Positions 33,342-41,924 of a stretch of DNA of 64,000 nt are shown here, piece by piece. The notes under the pieces are model-generated. The model searched no databases. It saw only the letters and a program-made list of their open reading frames with translations, and was not told where the DNA came from. Source of the stretch: Clostridia bacterium (lineage in GTDB: Bacteria > Bacillota_A > Clostridia > Christensenellales > Aristaeellaceae); assembly GCA_025997215.1 (NCBI GenBank), contig BNUH01000002.1, positions 1 through 64,000 on the forward strand. The letters are read 5' to 3'. Every line of letters starts with the position of its first letter. The stretch's first letter is position 1. Made by a program: the position numbers and the translations under genes.

Positions 33342-34496
33342 TTACTTTAATCGTTCGATAAATATTATTGGTTCATTCAGGGTCAGCGGCGTTTTCAGGT
33401 TCTCCACCTGCCACTGCAGACGGAGACGCTGCCCGGCCTTACATTCGCCCAGGAACGACGCCCTGAACGGGACATCCTCGTCATGGTCGATCTGGATGCC
33501 GTGCATCAGCCCGCCGTTATCATGTACCACCTGTAGGCCGCTCCTGCCCCAGAGGTCGGATTTCTCGCGCGCACTGACACGCCCCGAGTAGGCGATATGA
33601 TACACGCCATCCTCTGCAATGTCGATCGTCTTGGTTTCCGCCCTGAAGCTGAAGCTCACGCCCCGATGGATCATCGGCTCATGGAACTTAACCGTATACT
33701 CGCCCGCTGTGCCCACCTCGATCGGCTCGCCTGTCAGAAGCAGACACTCGATCGGCAGCGGCAATCCATCGAATGCCGAAGGCGTCTTGCCGGCGGCCTG
33801 TGGTGCCGCGCCGCGCTGAACGGGCTTGCTGGATTGCCTGGGGGCGGGTTCGGTGCGGCGGGTGGCTGTGGCTAGTTGAACGGTTGGCCTGGCCTCGACG
33901 CGCGTGGGTTCGGCGGGACGCGGCGCGGGTTCGGACTGCACTTCCTGCGCTTGATCAGCCTGAATGAAGTCGGCGAGCGCGGTTTCAATCCGCGCCGACG
34001 CCTCCGCGTTGTCCGGTTTAGCCGCTTCAGCGCGCATGGCCGCTGATTGCATAGCCGCGCTCATCGCTCGTGTGGCCGGCGTGTCGCGCCCCGAGCGCGA
34101 ATCCTCCGACTGGCGGCTCTGCTGATTGTTCCTGGATCGGCGCGAACCGCGCCGCTGTCCCATCTGCTCGACGCTGCTCGTGTCGTCGGACATAACCATC
34201 CCGCCCGAGAAATTCTCCGACGCCAGAGGGACCTCCGGCATGAACCCGATCGGCGGATGCTTCGGGTTATAATCCATCGGCATCGGGATCTTCGGCGGTC
34301 GCTTGGTGGTCGTGCTCGGCATGGTCTGGGCAATGCTGACCGGAGGCTGGGCGTATCGCGGCTGCTGCGGCACTGGCGCGGGCGGCGGCGTATATGGCCG
34401 AGCCTGCGGCATCGGCGGCTGATAGGGCTGCTGTCCATATCCTTGAGTAGCATACGGCTGCGAAACAGGCCGATTGGCGTACGACTGATACTGCAT
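33342..34496 (-). CDS. Pro/Gln/Tyr-rich protein with C-terminal jelly-roll-like domain
   Basis: 384 residues. Residues 1-~60 are low-complexity P/Q/Y (QGYGQQPYQPPMPQARPY). Then comes a charged, disordered linker with Ser/Arg stretches (RRGSRRSRNNQQSRQSEDSR). The last ~140 residues are beta-rich with alternating hydrophobics (GEYTVKFHEPMIHRGVSFSF, DGVYHIAYSGRVSA, LRLQWQVENLKTPLTLNEPII), like the TNF/C1q jelly-roll of BclA-type exosporium proteins. No signal peptide. In a spore former this fits a coat or exosporium protein placed from the mother cell, but that is inference. AGGAGG lies before the ATG. Confidence 0.7.
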   Translation of the reverse strand: MQYQSYANRPVSQPYATQGYGQQPYQPPMPQARPYTPPPAPVPQQPRYAQPPVSIAQTMPSTTTKRPPKIPMPMDYNPKHPPIGFMPEVPLASENFSGGMVMSDDTSSVEQMGQRRGSRRSRNNQQSRQSEDSRSGRDTPATRAMSAAMQSAAMRAEAAKPDNAEASARIETALADFIQADQAQEVQSEPAPRPAEPTRVEARPTVQLATATRRTEPAPRQSSKPVQRGAAPQAAGKTPSAFDGLPLPIECLLLTGEPIEVGTAGEYTVKFHEPMIHRGVSFSFRAETKTIDIAEDGVYHIAYSGRVSAREKSDLWGRSGLQVVHDNGGLMHGIQIDHDEDVPFRASFLGECKAGQRLRLQWQVENLKTPLTLNEPIIFIERLK

Positions 34497-34590
34497 GTTG
34501 CTGCCTCCTCACCTGACTTCCTTCCATACAATGGTATGCCGTTTGGGTTTTTCGGTGCTGGTTTTTGGATGTTATGGTAAAATAAATAAA

Positions 34591-34610
34591 CGGACACGCT
34601 GACGTGTCCG
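34591..34610 (-). terminator. terminator of the alpha/beta hydrolase gene
   Basis: CGGACACG (34591-34598) pairs with CGTGTCCG (34603-34610), loop CTGA; on minus it is followed by TTTATTTATTTTA. It ends 25 nt past the hydrolase stop. Confidence 0.85.
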
Positions 34611-34634
34611 CTAGGATTGTTGAATTTTGTAGAA

Positions 34635-35660
34635 TTATTGGCCGAAGTTCACATCGAGGAAGGACAGGATGGCTTCGGCGTAGGCGGTATCCTCCCATGG
34701 CGTCATGATGAGATTCCAATCCAGGATCAGGTGGCTGTCGCCGCCGCGCAGGAACGACTCCGCTTCCGGGACGGCTTCGCTGAGTGTCTCATAATTTTCG
34801 TAGGATACTGTCGAATCCTCCAGCGAATGCATCAGCAGCATGGGTCGGCCGTTGGCTTTCTGGATTTCCTCGAGCGGATTCACGTCCAATTTGTCGAAAC
34901 CGAATGTGAATCCCGTGTACAGCCACACGAACGGCTTGGCCGCCACCGCTAGGAATTTCGGCACACCGTAATACCCGTTCATCATCTGGCTGAACTCGTC
35001 CGGCCAGCTGGTGTACGCCGACAGGCTGATCAGCGCGCTGATCTCGGGTATCTCCCCGAATGAGTTGATCGCCGCCGCACCGCCCATCGACACGCCGAAT
35101 ACTACAATCGGTACGCCCGGCAGTTGTTGTCGCAGATACCGCACCGCCGCTCGGACATCCTCCACCTCCGTGATGCCCAGGCCTATGCGCTCGCCGTCGC
35201 TGCCGCCGTGCGCGCGCATCTCCAGGGGCAGCGAGGCGTAACCCTCGCCGGCCAGCCACGCCGCGTGCGGGAAGTAGTAGGTCACCGACGGGCCTTGTAT
35301 GCCGGACAGGAATATTACGGCAGCCTTGGTGGTGGGCGCTCGAGATGGCGCGAACCACGCCTGGATGTGGTAGCCATCGTCAGTGGTGAGCTGGATTTCC
35401 TCGGCTGTGAGGTTCGCCGCGTCAGGGGTTAAGGTATTCTTGAAATCCACGTGTCTGGTCAAACCCAGCAACCGCATTGAGATGGGCGTGACGACGGCTA
35501 GTCCAACAATGGTCAGTGCCACAACCGCGATGAGGATTCCACAAACCCAGCGCGTGATTCGCTCCTTTAGTGTGCGCTGACGTTTTCGGGTTTTCTTCTC
35601 GCTTTTGTATGGTTTGGCCGCGCGTTTGGAAGGCGCGGCATGGTTAATATGTTCGGACAT
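34635..35660 (-). CDS. membrane-anchored alpha/beta hydrolase
   Basis: 341 residues from ATG 35660 (GGAG upstream; an ATG at 35768 lacks one). A basic 35-residue cytoplasmic tail and one membrane helix (~37-60) precede an external alpha/beta hydrolase domain. The nucleophile elbow is GVSMGG (S191), the acid is in LEDST and the His in GGDSHL. HGGSDGERIG near 151 is typical of BAAT/dienelactone-like or FrsA-like hydrolases. Substrate unknown. Monocistronic. Confidence 0.85.
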   Translation of the reverse strand: MSEHINHAAPSKRAAKPYKSEKKTRKRQRTLKERITRWVCGILIAVVALTIVGLAVVTPISMRLLGLTRHVDFKNTLTPDAANLTAEEIQLTTDDGYHIQAWFAPSRAPTTKAAVIFLSGIQGPSVTYYFPHAAWLAGEGYASLPLEMRAHGGSDGERIGLGITEVEDVRAAVRYLRQQLPGVPIVVFGVSMGGAAAINSFGEIPEISALISLSAYTSWPDEFSQMMNGYYGVPKFLAVAAKPFVWLYTGFTFGFDKLDVNPLEEIQKANGRPMLLMHSLEDSTVSYENYETLSEAVPEAESFLRGGDSHLILDWNLIMTPWEDTAYAEAILSFLDVNFGQ

Positions 35661-35792
35661 TTGGCAATTCTCCTTTATTATAAACGAAAAGGACGGCGGC
35701 TTTTGTATTATCATATCAAAATGTAGGTGCACCGTCAAGTTTGTTACGACAATGTAAAGATTGCGCAATGATTGTTATAATTTGCAACCCCG

Positions 35793-36659
35793 CTAATGCT
35801 CTGCATCCCGATGCGAGACGGAAACCGTCTGGCCATTATGTTCTAAAAATTCACCCAACTCTTTGGCGAATACGACGGATCGGTGCTTGCCGCCCGTACA
35901 GCCAATGGCGATGGTCAGTTGGGCGCGGCCCTCGTCGGCGAATAGGGGCACGTATTGACCGAGCAAGGTTTTCAACCCATCCATCAGTTTGCGAGATGAT
36001 TCAAACGACATTACGTACCGCTCGACCGATTCATCCAGGCCCGTAAGCGGCTTCAGCTCGGCGATGTAGAATGGGTTGGGCAGGCAGCGCACATCGAATA
36101 CTACGTCGGCGTCGGCGGGCACTCCGTACTTAAACCCGAATGATACGCAGTGAACCCACATGCTGCTCCGGGCGCGCGGCGTGAATAGCAGCGCGGTCAG
36201 CTGATTCCGCAGCTGGGCGGGCAGCAGCTTGGTCGTATCAATCCGATAATCCGCGCGCTCGAACAGCGGCGCAAGCCGCTCCCGCTCGCGCTGGATCGCC
36301 TGCTCGATGGATGAATCCGTCGGCTCGGCCAGCGGATGAGCGCGGCGGGTTTCACGGTAACGGCGGATCAGCTCGGCGTCGTCCGCGTCCAGGAACAGGA
36401 TGCGGTAGGCGGTACCCCCGGCCTTGAGCCGCTCCAGCGCGGCCCACACCGCGTCCAATCCATCGCGGCTGCGTGCGTCCATCACCACGGTCGTCGGCTC
36501 CGGCGCATCTCGCCTCAACTCCGCCAGCTGGGGCAGCAGCTGCGGCGGCAGGTTGTCGATGCAGGTGAAGCCGAGATCCTCCATCTGATGCAGCGCGTTG
36601 GATTTGCCCGCGCCCGACATTCCGGTCAATACGATCCATTCCGCGCTCAAACCGCGCAC
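35793..36659 (-). CDS. rapZ: RNase adapter / nucleotide-binding protein RapZ
   Basis: 288 residues. P-loop GMSGAGKS near the N-terminus, the second nucleotide motif DARSRD, LFLDADDAELIRRYRETRRAHPL, then the C-terminal domain with FGFKYGVPADADVVFDVRCLPNPF and IGCTGGKHRSV. RapZ/YvcJ senses small metabolites. In most Firmicutes it lies with yvcK and whiA; here both neighbours are absent. Confidence 0.95.
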   Translation of the reverse strand: MRGLSAEWIVLTGMSGAGKSNALHQMEDLGFTCIDNLPPQLLPQLAELRRDAPEPTTVVMDARSRDGLDAVWAALERLKAGGTAYRILFLDADDAELIRRYRETRRAHPLAEPTDSSIEQAIQRERERLAPLFERADYRIDTTKLLPAQLRNQLTALLFTPRARSSMWVHCVSFGFKYGVPADADVVFDVRCLPNPFYIAELKPLTGLDESVERYVMSFESSRKLMDGLKTLLGQYVPLFADEGRAQLTIAIGCTGGKHRSVVFAKELGEFLEHNGQTVSVSHRDAEH

Positions 36660-36713
36660 CTCTTTCTCACCAACTTATAATCGCCCTGTTAATAATACAT
36701 AATGCGCGGTCGG

Positions 36714-36742
36714 TTTACAAGTCACGCCACATGTGGTATAAT
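36714..36742 (+). promoter_or_regulatory. promoter of the methionine-gamma-lyase-like gene
   Basis: TTTACA (36714-36719), 17-nt spacer, TATAAT (36737-36742) with extended TGTGG. It predicts a transcript start near 36748, which excludes starts at 36702 or 36750 and favours ATG 36765. Confidence 0.8.
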
Positions 36743-36764
36743 ATTCCTTGTGGAATCTGTCGAT

Positions 36765-38006
36765 ATGCTCGAGGATGTTCTGACCTTTTTGGATGAAGCC
36801 GAGGCCGCTTGCGCCGACGCATACCGTGAGCGGGAGCGCATTGAGGCAGTCTGTTTCCGACGGGTGATGGATGCGTTCCGGGTCAACCGTGTGTCGGCCG
36901 CCGACTTTGCCGGGTCTACGGGCTACGGTTACAACGATCGCGGTCGCGAGAACTTGGAGCGAGTATTCGCCGCCGCGCTGGAGTGTCAGGACGCATTGGT
37001 CAGGCCGCAGATTGTGTCGGGCACCCACGCCATATCGCTCGCGCTGTTCGGATTACTGCGTCCGGGCGATACGCTGCTGGCCGCGTCGGGTAAGCCTTAC
37101 GACACGCTGGACAAAGTGATCGGTCACACATCCGGCGCGGACGGGTCGCTGGCCTCACTCGGCATAGGTTATGTTCAAGTGGAATTGAACGCGGACGGTG
37201 GGCCGGATTTGGATGCCATTAAGTCCGCCATAACGCGCAATACCGCCGTCGTCCATGTCCAACGTTCGCGCGGTTACGCCTGGCGGCCGTCGCTCACACC
37301 TGAACAGATCGGCGCGATAGCGGCTGTCGTGCACAAGGTTAACCCGGACGCGGTTGTATTCGTGGACAATTGTTACGGAGAGTTTACGCGCGAGCACGAG
37401 CCGTCATTCTACGGCGCGGACATAATCGCAGGGTCGTTGATCAAGAATCCCGGCGGCGGACTGGCGCCGACGGGCGGTTACATTGCCGGACGCGCCGACC
37501 TGATTGAGAGGATTGCGCAGCGTCTGACCTGTCCGGGCATTGGCCGTGAGGTGGGTTCATACGAGGCAGGTTATCGGACATTCTATCAGGGATTGTTTAT
37601 GGCGCCGCACGCCGTGTGCCAGGCGGTTCAGGGTGGGATACTGATGGCGTACGTGTTTGAACGGCTGGGGTTTGACGCCAACCCGCGCTGGGATGATCCG
37701 CGCGGCGATATCGTGCAGACTGTTCGGCTGGGCGATCCGGATTTGGTCTGCCGATTCTGCGAGGCGGTGCAGGCGGCCTCACCCGTGGATTCGTTTGCAA
37801 CGCCGATCCCCGACGCGATGCCCGGTTATGCCGATCCAGTGATTATGGCGGCAGGCACGTTCATCGGCGGCGCGTCGCTGGAGTTGAGCGCGGACGCGCC
37901 GATTCGTCCGCCTTACGACGTATTCATCCAAGGCGGACTGACCCGCGCGCACACCCGGCTGATGTTGGAGAACGCTATAACCGTTATTCAACATAACCGT
38001 TATTAA
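36765..38006 (+). CDS. methionine gamma-lyase family PLP protein (aluminium-resistance/YnbB type)
   Basis: 413 residues from ATG 36765. Matches the PF06838 family: FRVNRVSAADFAGSTGYGYNDRGRENLERVFA, IVSGTHAISLALFGLLRPGD, VFVDNCYGEF and the PLP lysine in SLIKNPGGG. Fold-type I PLP enzyme; physiological reaction not settled, C-S lysis is likely. It is divergent from rapZ and followed after 14 nt by an oxidoreductase. Confidence 0.88.
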   Translation: MLEDVLTFLDEAEAACADAYRERERIEAVCFRRVMDAFRVNRVSAADFAGSTGYGYNDRGRENLERVFAAALECQDALVRPQIVSGTHAISLALFGLLRPGDTLLAASGKPYDTLDKVIGHTSGADGSLASLGIGYVQVELNADGGPDLDAIKSAITRNTAVVHVQRSRGYAWRPSLTPEQIGAIAAVVHKVNPDAVVFVDNCYGEFTREHEPSFYGADIIAGSLIKNPGGGLAPTGGYIAGRADLIERIAQRLTCPGIGREVGSYEAGYRTFYQGLFMAPHAVCQAVQGGILMAYVFERLGFDANPRWDDPRGDIVQTVRLGDPDLVCRFCEAVQAASPVDSFATPIPDAMPGYADPVIMAAGTFIGGASLELSADAPIRPPYDVFIQGGLTRAHTRLMLENAITVIQHNRY

Positions 38007-38020
38007 TTAGGAGAATTCAT

Positions 38021-39037
38021 ATGCGCATCGCGATCATCGGCGGTACCGGGCATTACAACTACCTGATGGATGCGCTCGTTCGCCGTGACATGCAGGGCAT
38101 CAGCGATCACGTGGCGGCCTACGCGCCAGGCACTCGCGGCGAGGATCTCTCCGCCCTAGAGACCAGGTTCGCCCAGCATGACCTTGCACCCAAACGATGG
38201 GACGACTGGCGCGCGATGCTCGACCGTGTGAAGCCCGACCTCGTGTGCGTCAACCCGTGGATGTGCGACATAGCTCCGGTTGCGGCCAACGCTTTGGATC
38301 GCGGCCACGCTGTATTCGCAGAGAAACCGCTGGCTGTGGATTGGGAACAGTGGGATCTCCTCCGACATTCTGTACGGAAAAACGCCAAACTTTGCGCAAT
38401 GTTCGGCATCCGTGGAAACCCGGCGTTCCAGGCCGCGAAAGCCGCCGCAGATCAGCTGGGCGATATCCGGCTGGCACATGGCCAAAAATCCTACAAGATG
38501 GGCGAACGCGGCCCTGTTTACCAGAAGCGGGCGTATTATGGCGGCCTACTGCCGTGGGTCGGCATCCACGCGATGGACTGGATTTACTGGACGACGGGGA
38601 AGCGGTTCCTGACGGCGCACGCGCTGCACTCGCGATCCGGCAACCGTGGCAACGGCGAGCTGGAAACCACGGCCGCCGCGCTGTTTGAGATGGAGGACGA
38701 GGTCATCGCGACGGTGAACGCGGATTTCCTTAGACCCGCGGCGGCGCAGCGGCATGACGACGACCAGCTTCGGCTGACGGGTACGCGCGCGGCATTATTC
38801 GTCCGTCATGGCGAGGCATATTTGGAGTGCACGGATGTACCCATCCAGAAGTTGTCGCTGTCTGAACCGCGTTCCATTTGCGCAGACTTCATGGCCCAGC
38901 TGGAGGGCGGCCCGTCCTGCGGCCTGACCGCATGGGATGCGCTGCACGTTACGGCTGCGGCATTGGCGGCTTGCGAGGCTGCGGATTCACACACCGCCGT
39001 GGCCGTGCCGACCAGGGGCGATTCCCAAAACAGCTGA
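38021..39037 (+). CDS. Gfo/Idh/MocA-family oxidoreductase
   Basis: 338 residues. N-terminal Rossmann fold (IAIIGGTGHYNYL) and the AEKPLAVDWEQWD block with the catalytic EKP lysine, then GILPWVGIHAMDWIYWTTG-type sheet domain (GGLLPWVGIHAMDW). A NAD(P)-dependent sugar or cyclitol dehydrogenase; substrate unknown. AGGAG lies 7 nt before the ATG; operon with the PLP enzyme. Confidence 0.88.
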   Translation: MRIAIIGGTGHYNYLMDALVRRDMQGISDHVAAYAPGTRGEDLSALETRFAQHDLAPKRWDDWRAMLDRVKPDLVCVNPWMCDIAPVAANALDRGHAVFAEKPLAVDWEQWDLLRHSVRKNAKLCAMFGIRGNPAFQAAKAAADQLGDIRLAHGQKSYKMGERGPVYQKRAYYGGLLPWVGIHAMDWIYWTTGKRFLTAHALHSRSGNRGNGELETTAAALFEMEDEVIATVNADFLRPAAAQRHDDDQLRLTGTRAALFVRHGEAYLECTDVPIQKLSLSEPRSICADFMAQLEGGPSCGLTAWDALHVTAAALAACEAADSHTAVAVPTRGDSQNS

Positions 39038-39112
39038 GAGAGGCTTATAGCGGCTGACGCCTTCATAGTGTATCGGTAGGGTTCCACCATATCGGTGCGG
39101 GAGGTGTTCTGT

Positions 39113-39358
39113 ATGAGCCTGGCGGAGTTGCGGACAAAAGAGGTCGTCAATATCGAGACGGGCACGCGGCTGGGCCGTGTGATGGATCTGGAGTTTGTGC
39201 TGGATACGGGCCAGATAACGGCGCTGGTCGTTCCGGGGGATTTCAGCGTTACGAATTTCATCAAGGGTGAAAAGACGGGCCTGATAATCCCGTGGAACTA
39301 CATATGCAAGATCGGCGACGACGTTATCTTGGTAAAGATTGACGAAGCGTGCCGATAA
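39113..39358 (+). CDS. YlmC/YmxH-family PRC-barrel sporulation protein
   Basis: 81 residues from ATG 39113, with GGGAGG upstream. MSLAELRTKEVVNIETGTRLGRVMDLEF and GLIIPWNYICKIGDDVILVK fit the YlmC/YmxH PRC-barrel family kept in spore-forming Firmicutes. Role not known in detail. 18 nt before nrdR. Confidence 0.9.
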   Translation: MSLAELRTKEVVNIETGTRLGRVMDLEFVLDTGQITALVVPGDFSVTNFIKGEKTGLIIPWNYICKIGDDVILVKIDEACR

Positions 39359-39376
39359 AAGTCGGGAGGTTTCCAT

Positions 39377-39841
39377 ATGCGCTGCAGGTATTGCAACAAC
39401 CCGGACAGCCGGGTTGTCGATTCTAGGCCCACTGAAGATGGCAGCGTGATCCGCCGCCGCCGCGAGTGTGAGCAGTGCGGCCGACGCTTCACCACCTACG
39501 AGAAAGTGGAGCACACGCCGTTGCTCGTCGTTAAGAAAGACGGCCGCCGCGAGGCGTTCGACGCGGAGAAAATCCGCAGCGGTATTGTCAAATCCTGCGA
39601 GAAGCGGCCCATCTCGGCGCGACAGATCGATGAGGTTGTCGCCGAGCTGGAGGCATTGGCTTTCTCCGAACTGGACCGCGAGATATCCACCCAGACCATC
39701 GGTGAGATGGTGATGGATAAGCTGCAGAAACTGGACGATGTGGCGTACATCCGTTTTGCGTGCGTCTACCGGAATTTCGGCGACATCCGCTCGTTCATGG
39801 ATGTGCTGAATCATTTGCTGGAGACGCGGGAGGGGAACTGA
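39377..39841 (+). CDS. nrdR: transcriptional repressor NrdR
   Basis: 154 residues. Zinc ribbon C3-x2-C6 (MRCRYCNNPDSRVVDSRP) with C31/C34 (CEQCGRRF), then the ATP-cone domain (VVKKDGRREAFDAEKIRSGI). NrdR uses ATP/dATP to repress ribonucleotide reductase genes. No reductase gene or clear NrdR box is seen in the window. Confidence 0.97.
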   Translation: MRCRYCNNPDSRVVDSRPTEDGSVIRRRRECEQCGRRFTTYEKVEHTPLLVVKKDGRREAFDAEKIRSGIVKSCEKRPISARQIDEVVAELEALAFSELDREISTQTIGEMVMDKLQKLDDVAYIRFACVYRNFGDIRSFMDVLNHLLETREGN

Positions 39842-39916
39842 GTGCCTTTATAAACGGATAACGGCCGATTGCTCGGCCGCCATCCGCGAAAGGGTAACGT
39901 TGTACGGTGAATAGCG

Positions 39917-40471
39917 TTATTGTTCCATCTGTCGGCCGACGATATTGGCGGTGGTCTCCGCAACCTTCAACTCCGCGTCGCCCATCTGCGCGCCGTTCTC
40001 GCGGCTGACCAGGATTACACCGCCGATGGGTTCGCCGTCCGCGATGATCGGGCTGAACACCTGCGCCGTGTAGCTGGCCGCCTCCTCTTCATTGGTGATG
40101 GCGATGGGCTTGCCGCCGCCGCTGCGGTTCAGCGTCAAGCTGACGCGGCCCTGGATTGCGCTCTCCAGCTCCCGGCTGATGGGCTTATCCCACAGCTCCT
40201 TGCGCGAAACCCCAGACGCCGCCACCACCATATCCCGATCGCATATGCAGGCGATGTGGCCCATCGAGCGGAATAACGACTCGGTGTAATCCTTCGCGAA
40301 CGCGCTGATCTCGCCGATGGGCGAGTATTTCTTGAGGATTACCTCGCCGTCCCGGTCCGTGTAAATCTCAAGCGGATCACCTTCGCGAATCCGCAGTGTC
40401 CTGCGTATCTCCTTTGGGATAACCACGCGCCCTAACTCGTCGATCCTGCGCACGATCCCTGTTGCTCTCAA
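39917..40471 (-). CDS. spoVT: stage V sporulation protein T (AbrB-GAF regulator)
   Basis: 184 residues from TTG 40471, preceded by GGAGGG at 8 nt. The AbrB swapped-hairpin domain (RATGIVRRIDELGRVVIPKEIRRTLRI, 2-50) is followed by a GAF domain (~60-180), the SpoVT layout. It controls forespore genes late in sporulation, which supports a spore-forming host. A longer reading from 40603 has no ribosome site. Confidence 0.94.
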   Translation of the reverse strand: MRATGIVRRIDELGRVVIPKEIRRTLRIREGDPLEIYTDRDGEVILKKYSPIGEISAFAKDYTESLFRSMGHIACICDRDMVVAASGVSRKELWDKPISRELESAIQGRVSLTLNRSGGGKPIAITNEEEAASYTAQVFSPIIADGEPIGGVILVSRENGAQMGDAELKVAETTANIVGRQMEQ

Positions 40472-40682
40472 TGACGATGCCCTCCTCTTACTCATCGGCG
40501 GATGGCCGATCGGCTGACGAAATAATTTTGTTTCCGTGATGGTAGTATGTAGCGGATTAGGTTGTTTTATCCGCTGATTCCAGTTATCGAAACAGGAAAT
40601 CATTGGATTTTACGCCGGGAATCTTTCGAATTATGGTAAAATGTGGTAGAATTCAACGCGCATGGCGGATTGAGAGGATATT

Positions 40683-41924
40683 ATGCCGATAATCGCCGAT
40701 CCTAGTCTCCATAAGGCGGGCGAGGAGAAGATCGCCTGGGCGCGGGAGCATATGCCGCTGCTGAAGGCCGTCGGCCAGCGCCTGTCCGATGGCAGCGCGC
40801 TCAAAGGCAAGACCGTCGCTTTGTCCATCCACCTAGAAGCTAAGACAGCGATGCTTGCCTTGACGCTGAAGGCCGCCGGAGCGAATGTATTCGCCACAGG
40901 TTCCAATCCGCTGTCCACTCAAGACGACGTGTGCGCTGGGCTGGCCCACGGCGGCGTGGAGGTATTCGCTAAGCATGGCGCTTCGGCTGCTGAATATGAC
41001 GAGCATCTACGAGCCGCGCTGGCCTCGAATCCCGACATAGTCATCGACGACGGCGGGGATTTGGTCGAATTGTTGGAGGATCATGGCGTCGGCTACAGCG
41101 GACGATTCATCGGCGGCTGTGAGGAGACGACCACCGGGATATTGCGCCTCAAAGCCCGTGCTCGTCAAGGCAAGCTGTCGTTCCCTATGTATAATATTAA
41201 TGATGCCATGTGCAAGCATCTATTCGACAATCGTTACGGTACGGGCCAATCCGTCTGGGATGCCATGCTGCGTACAACCAACCTAACGATCTGCGGCAGT
41301 ACGGTCGTCGTCGCCGGATACGGCTGGTGTGGCAAGGGTGTCGCGATGCGCGCGAAGGGCTTGGGCGCGAAGGTCATCGTCACGGAGGTCGATCCAGTTG
41401 CGGCGATCGAGGCCGTGATGGATGGATTCTCGGTCATGCCGATGGAACAGGCTGCACCGCAAGGCGACTTTTTCATCACGGTGACGGGCTGCCGCGACAT
41501 CATCGGGCCGCGGATATTCCCGCTGCTGAAGGACGACGCGGTGCTGGCCAACGCCGGACACTTCGACGTGGAGGTCGAGGCTGGGCTGCTGCGGAAGTTT
41601 GCGGTTCGCGCGTTCAAGGCGCGCGAAAATATTGAAGGATTCGAACTGCCGAACGGACGGAAGGTTTACCTGCTGGCCGAGGGACGCTTGGTCAATCTCG
41701 CAGCGGGCAACGGCCATCCTGTTGAAATCATGGATATGAGCTTCGCCTTGCAAGCGCTTTGCGTCGAATCGCTGGCGAAGGTGGGCAGGACGCTGGCGCC
41801 GTTGGTTCATCCCGTTCCAGTTGAAATAGATCAATGGGTCGCGCGCCAAAAGCTGCTGTCGCTGGGCGTCACGATCGACGAGTGGACGCCCGAGCAGCGC
41901 GGCTACGTCCTGGGGGCAGAATGA
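40683..41924 (+). CDS. ahcY: adenosylhomocysteinase (or S-inosylhomocysteine hydrolase)
   Basis: 413 residues, the short bacterial/archaeal form without the ~40-residue insert. NAD-binding VVVAGYGWCGKGVAMRAKGLGA, EETTTGILRLKARARQG, DNRYGTGQSVWDAMLRTTN and the QALCVE segment are present. It splits S-adenosylhomocysteine to homocysteine and adenosine. The downstream MTA/SAH deaminase overlaps by 4 bp, so the real substrate could be S-inosylhomocysteine. GAGAGGA lies before the ATG. Confidence 0.93.
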   Translation: MPIIADPSLHKAGEEKIAWAREHMPLLKAVGQRLSDGSALKGKTVALSIHLEAKTAMLALTLKAAGANVFATGSNPLSTQDDVCAGLAHGGVEVFAKHGASAAEYDEHLRAALASNPDIVIDDGGDLVELLEDHGVGYSGRFIGGCEETTTGILRLKARARQGKLSFPMYNINDAMCKHLFDNRYGTGQSVWDAMLRTTNLTICGSTVVVAGYGWCGKGVAMRAKGLGAKVIVTEVDPVAAIEAVMDGFSVMPMEQAAPQGDFFITVTGCRDIIGPRIFPLLKDDAVLANAGHFDVEVEAGLLRKFAVRAFKARENIEGFELPNGRKVYLLAEGRLVNLAAGNGHPVEIMDMSFALQALCVESLAKVGRTLAPLVHPVPVEIDQWVARQKLLSLGVTIDEWTPEQRGYVLGAE

